Shown in pieces: positions 6,072-11,869 of a stretch of 12,024 nt of DNA; the stretch's first letter is position 1, and each line of letters opens with the position of its first letter. The notes beneath the pieces were generated by a model, which worked only from the letters and a program-made list of their open reading frames with translations, was not told the origin of the DNA and did no database searches. Location of the stretch: positions 1 through 12,024 of the forward strand of contig DOKP01000028.1 in NCBI GenBank assembly GCA_003510795.1, read 5' to 3'. The DNA comes from Candidatus Moraniibacteriota bacterium. GTDB taxonomy: Bacteria > Patescibacteriota > Minisyncoccia > Moranbacterales > UBA9337. Made by a program: the position numbers and the translations under genes.

Positions 6072-7091
6072 GTGAAATTCACTCGAACAAAAAAACTTCT
6101 ATTTGCCAATAATAAGGGTGGGGTCGGAAAGACAACGCTGGCTTTTAATTGTGCGATGTCTTTTGCAAAGCAGGGCTATAAAGTTGTATTAGTTGATCTT
6201 GATCCGCAATGTAATCTCTCCCGGTTGGCTATGGGAGATAATCGATATGAGAAAACTATTTTTTCTTCAAGTGAAAAGGATATCTATGATGTTTTAAGGG
6301 GAGTGGTTGAAGGCGGTAGCGACATTGACTTGAGCGTGCCATTTATTTCTATTGCAAATAGTGATGAAAATTTATTTTTAATGAAAGGTAGTGTTGATTT
6401 ATCACTTTATGAGAATATATTAGTAGCCGCCTATGGACAAGCAGCTGCCGGACAACAGCTGGGCTATTTTCAAACTAGTGCGATAGACAGATTTTTACGA
6501 GAAAAAGGCCTAAGTGATGAAGTTGATATTTTTATCATCGATACATCCCCAAGTCTTTCTTTGCTTAATCAAATTATTTTTCTTGGAGCAGATTATTTTG
6601 TAGTTCCAATGATGCCAGATGCATTTAGTGTCCAAGGGATAGAAAACCTGGGCAGTATGCTTGAAAGATGGAAGCAAAATTGGAAAAATACTGGCAGAGC
6701 TCTTTCGGGTAATACTGAAAATAAATTTGTACTCTCGGGGGATGGTTTGTTTATCGGTTACATCGTAAATTCTTATAATGTATATGGCAAGCAACCAATT
6801 AAAGATCATCGTCATTGGATTGAAGAAATTCCCAAAAAAGTAAAAACTTTTTTATCTGAAAAACATGGCAGAAATGGACTTGTTGAAAAAAGTTGGAAAG
6901 CTCCAATTCAAATTATTCAAGATTACGGAACTATCCCGGCAAAATGCCAGGAGTTAGGGTTGGCAATATTTGATCTCAGTCCAGAGCTCATAGCGGAAAT
7001 TCACCTTGGGACAAAAGAAAATATTGAAAAATCAAAGGAGGAGTTTGGAGAACTCTCAAATAAAATAATAAAAATACTATCTGAATACTAA
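6072..7091 (+). CDS. ParA/MinD-type P-loop ATPase without a ParB partner
   Basis: The product has 339 residues and starts at a GTG. The deviant Walker A KGGVGKTT is at 15-22, VVLVDLDPQCNLS (38-50) is the switch I/A' region, and DIFIIDTSPSLSLLN (152-166) holds the Walker B aspartate. These are the hallmarks of ParA-family ATPases, which form ATP-dependent dimers that bind DNA and position plasmids, chromosomes or protein complexes. No ParB, centromere repeat array or replication gene is in view, so plasmid partitioning cannot be claimed. At 339 residues it carries a long C-terminal part not typical of the minimal family. The ribosome site (GCAG) is weak. A hairpin terminator follows at 7140-7169. 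Confidence 0.85.
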   Translation: MKFTRTKKLLFANNKGGVGKTTLAFNCAMSFAKQGYKVVLVDLDPQCNLSRLAMGDNRYEKTIFSSSEKDIYDVLRGVVEGGSDIDLSVPFISIANSDENLFLMKGSVDLSLYENILVAAYGQAAAGQQLGYFQTSAIDRFLREKGLSDEVDIFIIDTSPSLSLLNQIIFLGADYFVVPMMPDAFSVQGIENLGSMLERWKQNWKNTGRALSGNTENKFVLSGDGLFIGYIVNSYNVYGKQPIKDHRHWIEEIPKKVKTFLSEKHGRNGLVEKSWKAPIQIIQDYGTIPAKCQELGLAIFDLSPELIAEIHLGTKENIEKSKEEFGELSNKIIKILSEY

Positions 7092-7139
7092 GAGAAATTA
7101 GCGCTATATAGATTTGCGTTTATTTGAAAAGTTATTTAT

Positions 7140-7169
7140 AGAGGGCGATGATCGCGCTCTGTATTTTTT
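7140..7169 (+). terminator. Rho-independent terminator of the ParA gene
   Basis: AGAGGGCGAT and ATCGCGCTCT (7140-7160) pair with a single mismatch, and TATTTTTT follows (to 7169). It isolates the ParA gene from the ATPase gene downstream. Confidence 0.7.
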
Positions 7170-7184
7170 CGGGAGTTTTAAATA

Positions 7185-7199
7185 TAACTTCTTGGGACC
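7185..7199 (+). repeat. Short direct repeat TAACTTCTTGGGACC, second copy
   Basis: An exact copy of 5781-5795. Here it precedes the structured segment at 7222-7315 and the dyad block before the DUF234 ATPase. Confidence 0.6.
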
Positions 7200-7221
7200 A
7201 GCTCATCAAATAGCTCGAAAG

Positions 7222-7315
7222 AAAATAAAAACCACCCAAGCCTAGTGGATGGTCAGACAGTCCGGTAGTTATCACTAACTTTCCCTCTGGGATTTGTCCC
7301 GGGTGCCTTGTTCTT
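7222..7315 (-). ncRNA. Candidate minus-strand small structured RNA, family unknown
   Basis: Read on the minus strand, TTGGCA (7350-7345) and TATCTT (7327-7322) are 17 nt apart. Transcription from about 7315 would yield a GC-richer RNA of about 94 nt that ends at a hairpin plus T-run: CCATCC (7252-7247) with GGGTGG (7237-7232), then TTTTTATTTT. Internal stems are GGGA/TCCC (7289-7300) and AGTTA/TAACT (7267-7280), and CACCC at 7237-7233 could also close with GGGTG at 7305-7301. The stretch is much richer in G and C than its AT-rich surroundings and lies in a 449-nt gap with no gene. No known family is recognised. A plus-strand leader of the ATPase is the alternative. Confidence 0.35.
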
Positions 7316-7472
7316 ATTTAAAAGATAGCATTTTCTAGTCTGTTTGCCAATAGTTTATATACCGTATTTATTATACCCAAGTATAAAAAGGTCGACACAT
7401 TATTGGAGTTAGGTGTAAAATGGTGGCTAGTATCCCATATGACAAGAGCTATTAATGTGGCATTAAGATCGT

Positions 7473-7501
7473 TTGATAAATAGTGTACTTTGGAGTATAC
7501 T
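7473..7501 (+). promoter_or_regulatory. Promoter of the DUF234 ATPase gene overlapped by an operator-like dyad
   Basis: TTGATA (7473-7478) and TATACT (7496-7501) are 17 nt apart, 40 nt before the ATG at 7541. The inverted pair TAGTGTACT (7481-7489) and AGTATACTA (7494-7502) fills the spacer and the -10, and AGTATACTAAT occurs again at 7509-7519. Occlusion of the promoter by a dimeric repressor is a natural reading, but the binding protein is unknown. Confidence 0.55.
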
Positions 7502-7540
7502 AATCTTAAGTATACTAATAAGACAATAAACATAACTAAA

Positions 7541-8929
7541 ATGAGATTCATCAATCGAACTAAAGAGCTGGAAAATTTAAACGAGAAATGGAACACTAAA
7601 CGTGCTCAATTTTTCGTCATTTACGGAAAAAGACGAGTAGGGAAGACTGAGCTGGTCAAGCAGTTCCTGGCAAATAAACCCTCTATATATTTTTTGGCCG
7701 ATAAAAGAAATCATATTGATCAATTAAAAGAGTTGGGTAGGGTAGTAGGTAATTTTTTCAATGATGCAATTTTGGTAAGAAATGGTTTTAGCGATTGGTT
7801 GGAATTCTTTAAGTACATCTCAGAAAAAGAAACCGGACCACTGGCCATAGCTATCGATGAATATCCATATTTGGTAGAAACTGACCCAGCTACAAGCTCT
7901 ATTTTTCAAAAAGGATGGGACGAATATCTAAAGAAGAGTAATGTTTTTTTTATTTTACTGGGCTCTAGTATTTCTATGATGGAATCGGAAACATTAATCC
8001 ATAAATCACCACTCTTCGGAAGAAGGACTGGCCAAATTTTTATTGATCCAATGTCATTTGCCAATAGCTGGAAATTTTTTCCAAAGAAAAAATTTGAGCA
8101 TTTTTTAAAAATATACTCAATTACAGGTGGGATGCCTCTCTATCTTCTACAAATTGAGGGTGAAAAAACGATTAAAGAAAATATTGAAAATAAAATATTT
8201 GCGCACACTGAATTTTTGCATAATGAAGTTGAATTTATGCTTAAAGAAGAATTGCGTGAACCTAAAAATTATTTAGCAATCCTTAAAGCTATTTCATGGG
8301 GAAAAAGAAAATTTGGAGAAATTGTCAATGAAACAGGTCTTGAAAAAAATATTATCACCAAATATATATCTGTCTTGGAAAAACTTCGTTTAATTGAAAA
8401 AGAAGTGCCAGTGACGGAAAAAAATTATCAAAAATCAAGAAAAGGATTATATCAAATATCGGATAATTTTTTTCGCTTCTGGTTTCAGTTTGTGTTTCCT
8501 TTCAAAAGCGATCTGGAGATTGGAAGATTTGACTATGTCTCTAATCAACTGGACAAAAAATTCAATACGCTTGAAGCACTGGTCTATGAAAAAATTTGTC
8601 AAGAACTGATTTTTGATTTTGAAAAAAACTTATTTCCGATTGAGAGAGTTGGTAGATGGTGGGATAATGAAAATGAAATTGATATTGTCGGCACTAGTGA
8701 AAGAGAAAATAAGATTGTCTTTGCAGAATGTAAATGGTCATCAAGACCAGTAGGGGGTGATATATTTAGGAGCCTTGAAAAAAAATCTACCTTTGTCCAA
8801 TGGGGAACGGAGACCCGAAAAGAATATTTTATCTTGTTTGGCAAAAATGGGTTTACTTCTGAAATGAAAAAAATAGCTCAAAATAGAAAAGATATTATTT
8901 TGGTTGATAAAAATAAAATGATTAAATAA
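7541..8929 (+). CDS. AAA-family ATPase with winged helix and DUF234 PD-(D/E)XK-like C-terminus
   Basis: The product has 462 residues from the ATG giving MRFINRTKELENL, the usual opening of this family. The earlier TTG at 7490 only translates the operator repeats. Walker A is GKRRVGKT (29-36), Walker B LAIAIDEYPYL (101-111, D106/E107), and a sensor-like LLGSS follows near 139-143. A winged-helix segment covers about 245-290 (FGEIVNETGLEKNIITKYIS). The C-terminus has EIDIVG (D381) and VFAECKW (E396, K398), the catalytic spacing of PD-(D/E)XK nucleases. Such archaeal-type ATPases are widespread and often mobile, and their function is poorly known. The gene ends about 20 nt before GT-tail copy D. 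Confidence 0.85.
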   Translation: MRFINRTKELENLNEKWNTKRAQFFVIYGKRRVGKTELVKQFLANKPSIYFLADKRNHIDQLKELGRVVGNFFNDAILVRNGFSDWLEFFKYISEKETGPLAIAIDEYPYLVETDPATSSIFQKGWDEYLKKSNVFFILLGSSISMMESETLIHKSPLFGRRTGQIFIDPMSFANSWKFFPKKKFEHFLKIYSITGGMPLYLLQIEGEKTIKENIENKIFAHTEFLHNEVEFMLKEELREPKNYLAILKAISWGKRKFGEIVNETGLEKNIITKYISVLEKLRLIEKEVPVTEKNYQKSRKGLYQISDNFFRFWFQFVFPFKSDLEIGRFDYVSNQLDKKFNTLEALVYEKICQELIFDFEKNLFPIERVGRWWDNENEIDIVGTSERENKIVFAECKWSSRPVGGDIFRSLEKKSTFVQWGTETRKEYFILFGKNGFTSEMKKIAQNRKDIILVDKNKMIK

Positions 8930-8949
8930 TTTCGGAAAATGATTTTAAA

Positions 8950-9134
8950 AGAAAAATTGGCAAAAAGCAAAAAATATCCATGGCGGATATTACAGACATA
9001 AAAGTTATTCAAAAATATAACAAAGAACTAACCCAAGAATTGGGGACAATTCAAGCTTCGGCAGGGTGGCAGTTTTTAAAAAAATTTGGAAAGTTCAAAA
9101 AGGCTCAACCTTGGGGTCTTTAAGGTTGAGCCTT
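8950..9134 (+). repeat. GT-tail repeat, copy D, longest downstream copy
   Basis: The match with copy A starts at about 8950 (GAAAAATTGGCAAA), some 20 nt past the ATPase stop. From ATG 8980 it is an intact 47-codon frame (MADITDIKVIQKYNKEL, then AGWQFLKKFGKFKKAQPWGL, TAA at 9121-9123). The hairpin arms are 9100-9112 and 9122-9134, a perfect 13-bp stem. It lacks the GAGAGCTAGT extension and palindrome that follow copies B and C. The remaining gap to 9224 carries the promoter of the second AbiE pair. Confidence 0.85.
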
Positions 9135-9154
9135 GAGGATATGACATAAAAAGC

Positions 9155-9183
9155 TTGCATTATTTATCAACTTAGTATATAAT
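9155..9183 (+). promoter_or_regulatory. Sigma70-type promoter of the second AbiE pair
   Basis: TTGCAT (9155-9160) and TATAAT (9178-9183) are exactly 17 nt apart, starting 20 nt after the copy D hairpin. The leader would be about 35 nt, with no Shine-Dalgarno before the ATG at 9225. Confidence 0.7.
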
Positions 9184-9224
9184 TATTACTGTAAGTAAGT
9201 TTTAAGCTCACTTCTAGTAAAAAT

Positions 9225-9821
9225 ATGAATAATAAATTAAAAAAAGGAGAATATATTGAAATTTTGTTAAGATCTCCAAAAACTGTTTTTTCTGTTAAAG
9301 ACATTGTTTTATTATGGGGAGAACCAGCTAGTGTAGCGGTTCGAGTCAGATTGAGCCAATATGCAAAAAATAAAAAATTGATTAGGATATGCAGGGGTAT
9401 TTATGCCAAAGATAAAAATTATGATCGTTTTGAGTTAGCTACACGAATCTATACTCCTTCGTATATTAGTTTTGAAACCGTATTGACTCGCGAAGGGATA
9501 AATTTTCAGTATTATGGGAATATTTTTGTGGCTTCTTATGTCACTCGAGAAATTGAGATAGATAAACAAAAATTATCTGTTGTTAAAATAAAAGATTATG
9601 TTTTAAGCAACACAATAGGAATAACACATGTAAATGATGTTGCCATTGCCACAAAGGAGCGGGCTTTTTTGGATCGTATATATGTAAGCAAAGATTACCA
9701 TTTTGATCATTTGGGTGCGTTAGACTGGGACAAGGTATTTGAAATTTTGCCTATATATTGTAATAAAAGAATGAACAAAAAAGTTGAAGAATATTTTAAT
9801 CATTATAAAAATAATAAATAA
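9225..9821 (+). CDS. AbiEi-like antitoxin (second pair)
   Basis: The product has 198 residues. An N-terminal winged-helix-like domain (about 8-62: FSVKDIVLLWGEPASVAVRVR, broken here) ends in ICRGIYAKD (55-63). TRIYTPSYISFETVLTREGI follows, the same block as in the first pair, and ATKERAFLDRIYV near 144. It is a remote paralogue of the 4064 gene: the framework motifs are shared but little else. It is expected to repress its operon and block the toxin. One base separates its stop from the toxin ATG. The C-terminal helix is lysine/asparagine rich. Confidence 0.8.
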   Translation: MNNKLKKGEYIEILLRSPKTVFSVKDIVLLWGEPASVAVRVRLSQYAKNKKLIRICRGIYAKDKNYDRFELATRIYTPSYISFETVLTREGINFQYYGNIFVASYVTREIEIDKQKLSVVKIKDYVLSNTIGITHVNDVAIATKERAFLDRIYVSKDYHFDHLGALDWDKVFEILPIYCNKRMNKKVEEYFNHYKNNK

Positions 9822-9822
9822 T

Positions 9823-10518
9823 ATGACGATGGATTTTGCAAAACATAAAAATATTTTATTGCAGATTTTAAAAGACATTTTTTCCGATACCACAATTTCT
9901 CCTTACTTGGGATTTAAAGGTGGTACGGCAGCTTTGATGTTTTATGATTTAAACAGAAGTTCGGTTGATATCGACCTTGATCTTTTGGATGAAAATCAGG
10001 AGCAGGTGGTGTTTGAAAAAATTCAAAAAATAGCTTCTGCTTATGGGAAAGTAATTGATTCGAGAATTAAAAGATTTAATTTGCTCACAATAATTTCATA
10101 TGATTTAAAATCTCAAAATATTAAAATTGAAGTGAATAGGAGAGATTTTGGCTCTAAATATGAATTGAGGACATTGCTGGGTATTTCGATGGCAGTTATG
10201 ACCAAGGAGGATATGTTTGCTAATAAATTAATGGCTATGTATGAAAGAATAGGCAAGACAAGTCGCGATGTTTATGATGTTTACTTTTTTGCAAAAAATA
10301 ATTGGTCGATAAATAAAGACTTAGTGGAAGCTCGCGCCAAGATGCCTTTTGATAAGCTTATAAGTAAATGCATAGAGCTTTTAGATAAGATGGATAATCG
10401 TCATATTTTGGATGGCTTAGGTGAAATGCATACTGAATCTCAAAAAGATTGGGCGCGATCAAAACTTAAAGACGAAACTATTTTTTTATTGAAAGCAAGA
10501 CTGGAAAGTGAAAAGTAA
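9823..10518 (+). CDS. AbiEii-like nucleotidyltransferase toxin (second pair)
   Basis: From ATG 9823 the product has 231 residues; an ATG two codons later (9829) is an equal alternative. LGFKGGTAAL (29-38) and SSVDIDLDLL (46-55) are the nucleotidyltransferase motifs, with VDIDLD in place of the first toxin's SEDLDFD. IKIEVNRR offers a third acidic residue, and KLMAMYERIGKTSRDVYDVYFF is the conserved K..RD.YD block. The protein is shorter and divergent from the first toxin, so the two pairs are separate acquisitions rather than a tandem copy. It is coupled to the antitoxin upstream. The frame is open to TTG 9784 but that lies inside the antitoxin gene and gives an unusual leader. Confidence 0.83.
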   Translation: MTMDFAKHKNILLQILKDIFSDTTISPYLGFKGGTAALMFYDLNRSSVDIDLDLLDENQEQVVFEKIQKIASAYGKVIDSRIKRFNLLTIISYDLKSQNIKIEVNRRDFGSKYELRTLLGISMAVMTKEDMFANKLMAMYERIGKTSRDVYDVYFFAKNNWSINKDLVEARAKMPFDKLISKCIELLDKMDNRHILDGLGEMHTESQKDWARSKLKDETIFLLKARLESEK

Positions 10519-10534
10519 AATTATTTATAAAAAA

Positions 10535-10669
10535 CTTCCTTAAAATGATCTCAAACAAATAAAACCGGATATATCTATAGCCAAGAAAGAATTGAAATGG
10601 AATCCTGAAATTAAGTTAGCGCAGGGGCTGGTAAAAACTATTGAATATTTTAGAAAGTTTATAAAGTAA
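10535..10669 (+). pseudogene. 3' remnant of an NAD-dependent sugar-nucleotide epimerase/decarboxylase
   Basis: The frame ending at TAA 10667-10669 reads KPDISIAKKELKWNPEIKLA, then QGLVKTIEYFRKFIK. This is the hallmark C-terminus of extended short-chain dehydrogenases such as UDP-glucuronate decarboxylase (PDIS.AK..L.W.P...L..GL..TI.YF). Just upstream LP and NDLKQIK also fit the family, but a TAA (10541-10543) replaces a codon between them. The Rossmann domain and most of the enzyme are missing. It shows that the locus once held nucleotide-sugar genes. No start or ribosome site is present, so it should not be expressed. Confidence 0.75.
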
Positions 10670-10679
10670 GATATTTATC

Positions 10680-10708
10680 GTAGAGACGAGGCGGTGCCTT
10701 GTCTGTAC
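10680..10708. repeat. GTAGAGACGAGGC palindromic repeat, best preserved copy
   Basis: GTAGAGACGAGGC (10680-10692) and GCCTTGTCTGTAC (10696-10708) pair around GGT with two weak positions. The right end merges with the glycosyltransferase head fragment, sharing the bases TGTAC, which suggests a recombination joint. Confidence 0.65.
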
Positions 10709-10763
10709 CTATAATTCGGCTGGGCATTTAACGAAAGCACTGGATTCGATATGGGGTCAAAAC
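10704..10763 (+). pseudogene. Head fragment of a family 2 glycosyltransferase
   Basis: The bases translate as TYNSAGHLTKALDSIWGQN, matching CTYNSAGRLEKTLDSILSQN of the intact gene at 712. No start codon remains and similarity ends at about 10763, so it is a scrap. It sits between an epimerase remnant and the HTH-phosphoribosyltransferase promoter. Confidence 0.75.
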
Positions 10764-10790
10764 GTCCGTGTTTTTAGGCATAATTTAGGG

Positions 10791-10842
10791 GTTATAATAT
10801 GGGGGTGAGTATTGACGGGTTAATACTCACCTGTTATAATAT
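10791..10842 (+). promoter_or_regulatory. Promoter and operator-like inverted repeat of the HTH-phosphoribosyltransferase gene
   Basis: TTGACG (10812-10817) and TATAAT (10835-10840) are 17 nt apart, 26 nt before the ATG. A perfect 10-bp inverted repeat, GGTGAGTATT (10804-10813) and AATACTCACC (10822-10831), overlaps the -35 and spacer. The decamer GTTATAATAT occurs on each side (10791-10800 and 10833-10842), the first possibly being a second -10. Repression by the adjacent HTH protein is likely by position. Confidence 0.65.
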
Positions 10843-10865
10843 AAGGGTAATTTTAAGATAAAAAT

Positions 10866-11852
10866 ATGAATAATATTTCTAAAGAAGCAACATCAATATT
10901 GAACATCATAAAGAAGTACGGACCAGTTAGATCATCGGAAATAATAAATATGGCAGGTGTTTCAGCTAAAACAGTGTATAGACATTTATTGAAGTTACAA
11001 GAGGAACAATTTATAAAAAAAACTGGAAAAATTCCTAGGATTTTCTATGTATATAATGATGCAGAGGTAGGTGAAGCTATTGTTTCAGACGAAGCGGATC
11101 AAATAATTGAAAATAATTATATCTACGTTTCTCCGAGTGGTGAAATTACAAGAGGAGTGGAGGGGTTCCAAAATTGGTGTAAGAAAAACTTATTTAATTT
11201 TCAAAAAGAGAAAAATATTTTTTGTAATAAATTTAAAATAGTACAGAAAATAAAAAAAGATGGATTAATTTCTGCTAAAAAAAGAATTTTATCCGCAAAA
11301 AATAAATTGTACTTGAATGAAATTTTTTTTAGTGATTTTTATACCATAGATCATTTTGGAAAAACAAAATTGGGTCAATTGGTTTATCTTGGAAAATCCT
11401 CGCAAAACAAGGAATTAATAGCCGAAATTGCAAAAACAATAAAGTCGGCAATTTCTCATATAATTGAAAAATATGAAATAAAATATATTTGTTTTATTCC
11501 GCCAACCATTGATAGGAAGATTCAATTTCTCGATGTTTTAAAAAAAAGACTCAAATTAGAGTTGTCTGCGGTTGAGGCTGTAAAAATACCAAGTCCTACA
11601 AAGATTCCACAAAAAACATTGCGAAAATTGGAAGATAGAATTATAAATGCTCAAAAAACAATAGCTGTTAATCCTAATCAAAAAATCATTGGAAATGTTT
11701 TAATCATAGATGATGCTACTGGTTCTGGTGCTACTCTTAATGAGACTGCTGGCAAAATGAGGAACATAGTCGGTGATAATAATAAAATAAAAATTATTGG
11801 CTATTCTGTTGTGGGAAGTTATAAAGGGTTTGATGTTATTAGTGAAGTTTAG
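10866..11852 (+). CDS. HTH regulator fused to a ComF-like phosphoribosyltransferase
   Basis: The product has 328 residues. Residues 5-60 are a winged helix-turn-helix (ILNIIKKYGPVRSSEI, then AGVSAKTVYRHLLKLQ). A middle part begins YVSPSGEITRGVEGFQNWC at about 88-106. The C-terminal domain reads like ComF-type phosphoribosyltransferases: FIPPTIDRKIQF, then IPQKTLRKLEDRIINAQ, then the PRPP-binding loop VLIIDDATGSGATL at 278-291. The fold binds phosphoribosyl pyrophosphate and the protein may use it as an effector controlling DNA binding, as PurR of Bacillus does with a different HTH; that is inference. No partner gene is present. Its own promoter carries a perfect inverted repeat, suggesting autoregulation. 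The mRNA leader lacks a Shine-Dalgarno. Confidence 0.75.
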   Translation: MNNISKEATSILNIIKKYGPVRSSEIINMAGVSAKTVYRHLLKLQEEQFIKKTGKIPRIFYVYNDAEVGEAIVSDEADQIIENNYIYVSPSGEITRGVEGFQNWCKKNLFNFQKEKNIFCNKFKIVQKIKKDGLISAKKRILSAKNKLYLNEIFFSDFYTIDHFGKTKLGQLVYLGKSSQNKELIAEIAKTIKSAISHIIEKYEIKYICFIPPTIDRKIQFLDVLKKRLKLELSAVEAVKIPSPTKIPQKTLRKLEDRIINAQKTIAVNPNQKIIGNVLIIDDATGSGATLNETAGKMRNIVGDNNKIKIIGYSVVGSYKGFDVISEV

Positions 11853-11869
11853 GAAATAAAACGATAAAA

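Noticed and set aside
7222..7315. Signal recognition particle RNA or a known riboswitch
   Set aside because: No GGAA-tetraloop SRP domain and none of the fluoride, ZTP, guanidine or THF consensus segments is present.
7490..7540. TTG start adding 17 residues to the DUF234 ATPase
   Set aside because: It lies inside the operator-like repeats and downstream edge of the -10; the family begins at MRFINR.
7318..7596. Minus-strand frame of 92 codons upstream of the ATPase
   Set aside because: It runs across the promoter, the operator repeats and the ATPase start; no recognisable domain.
9784..9822. TTG start for the second AbiEii toxin
   Set aside because: It lies within the antitoxin gene and gives a hydrophobic leader not seen in the family; ATG 9823 follows the stop by one base.
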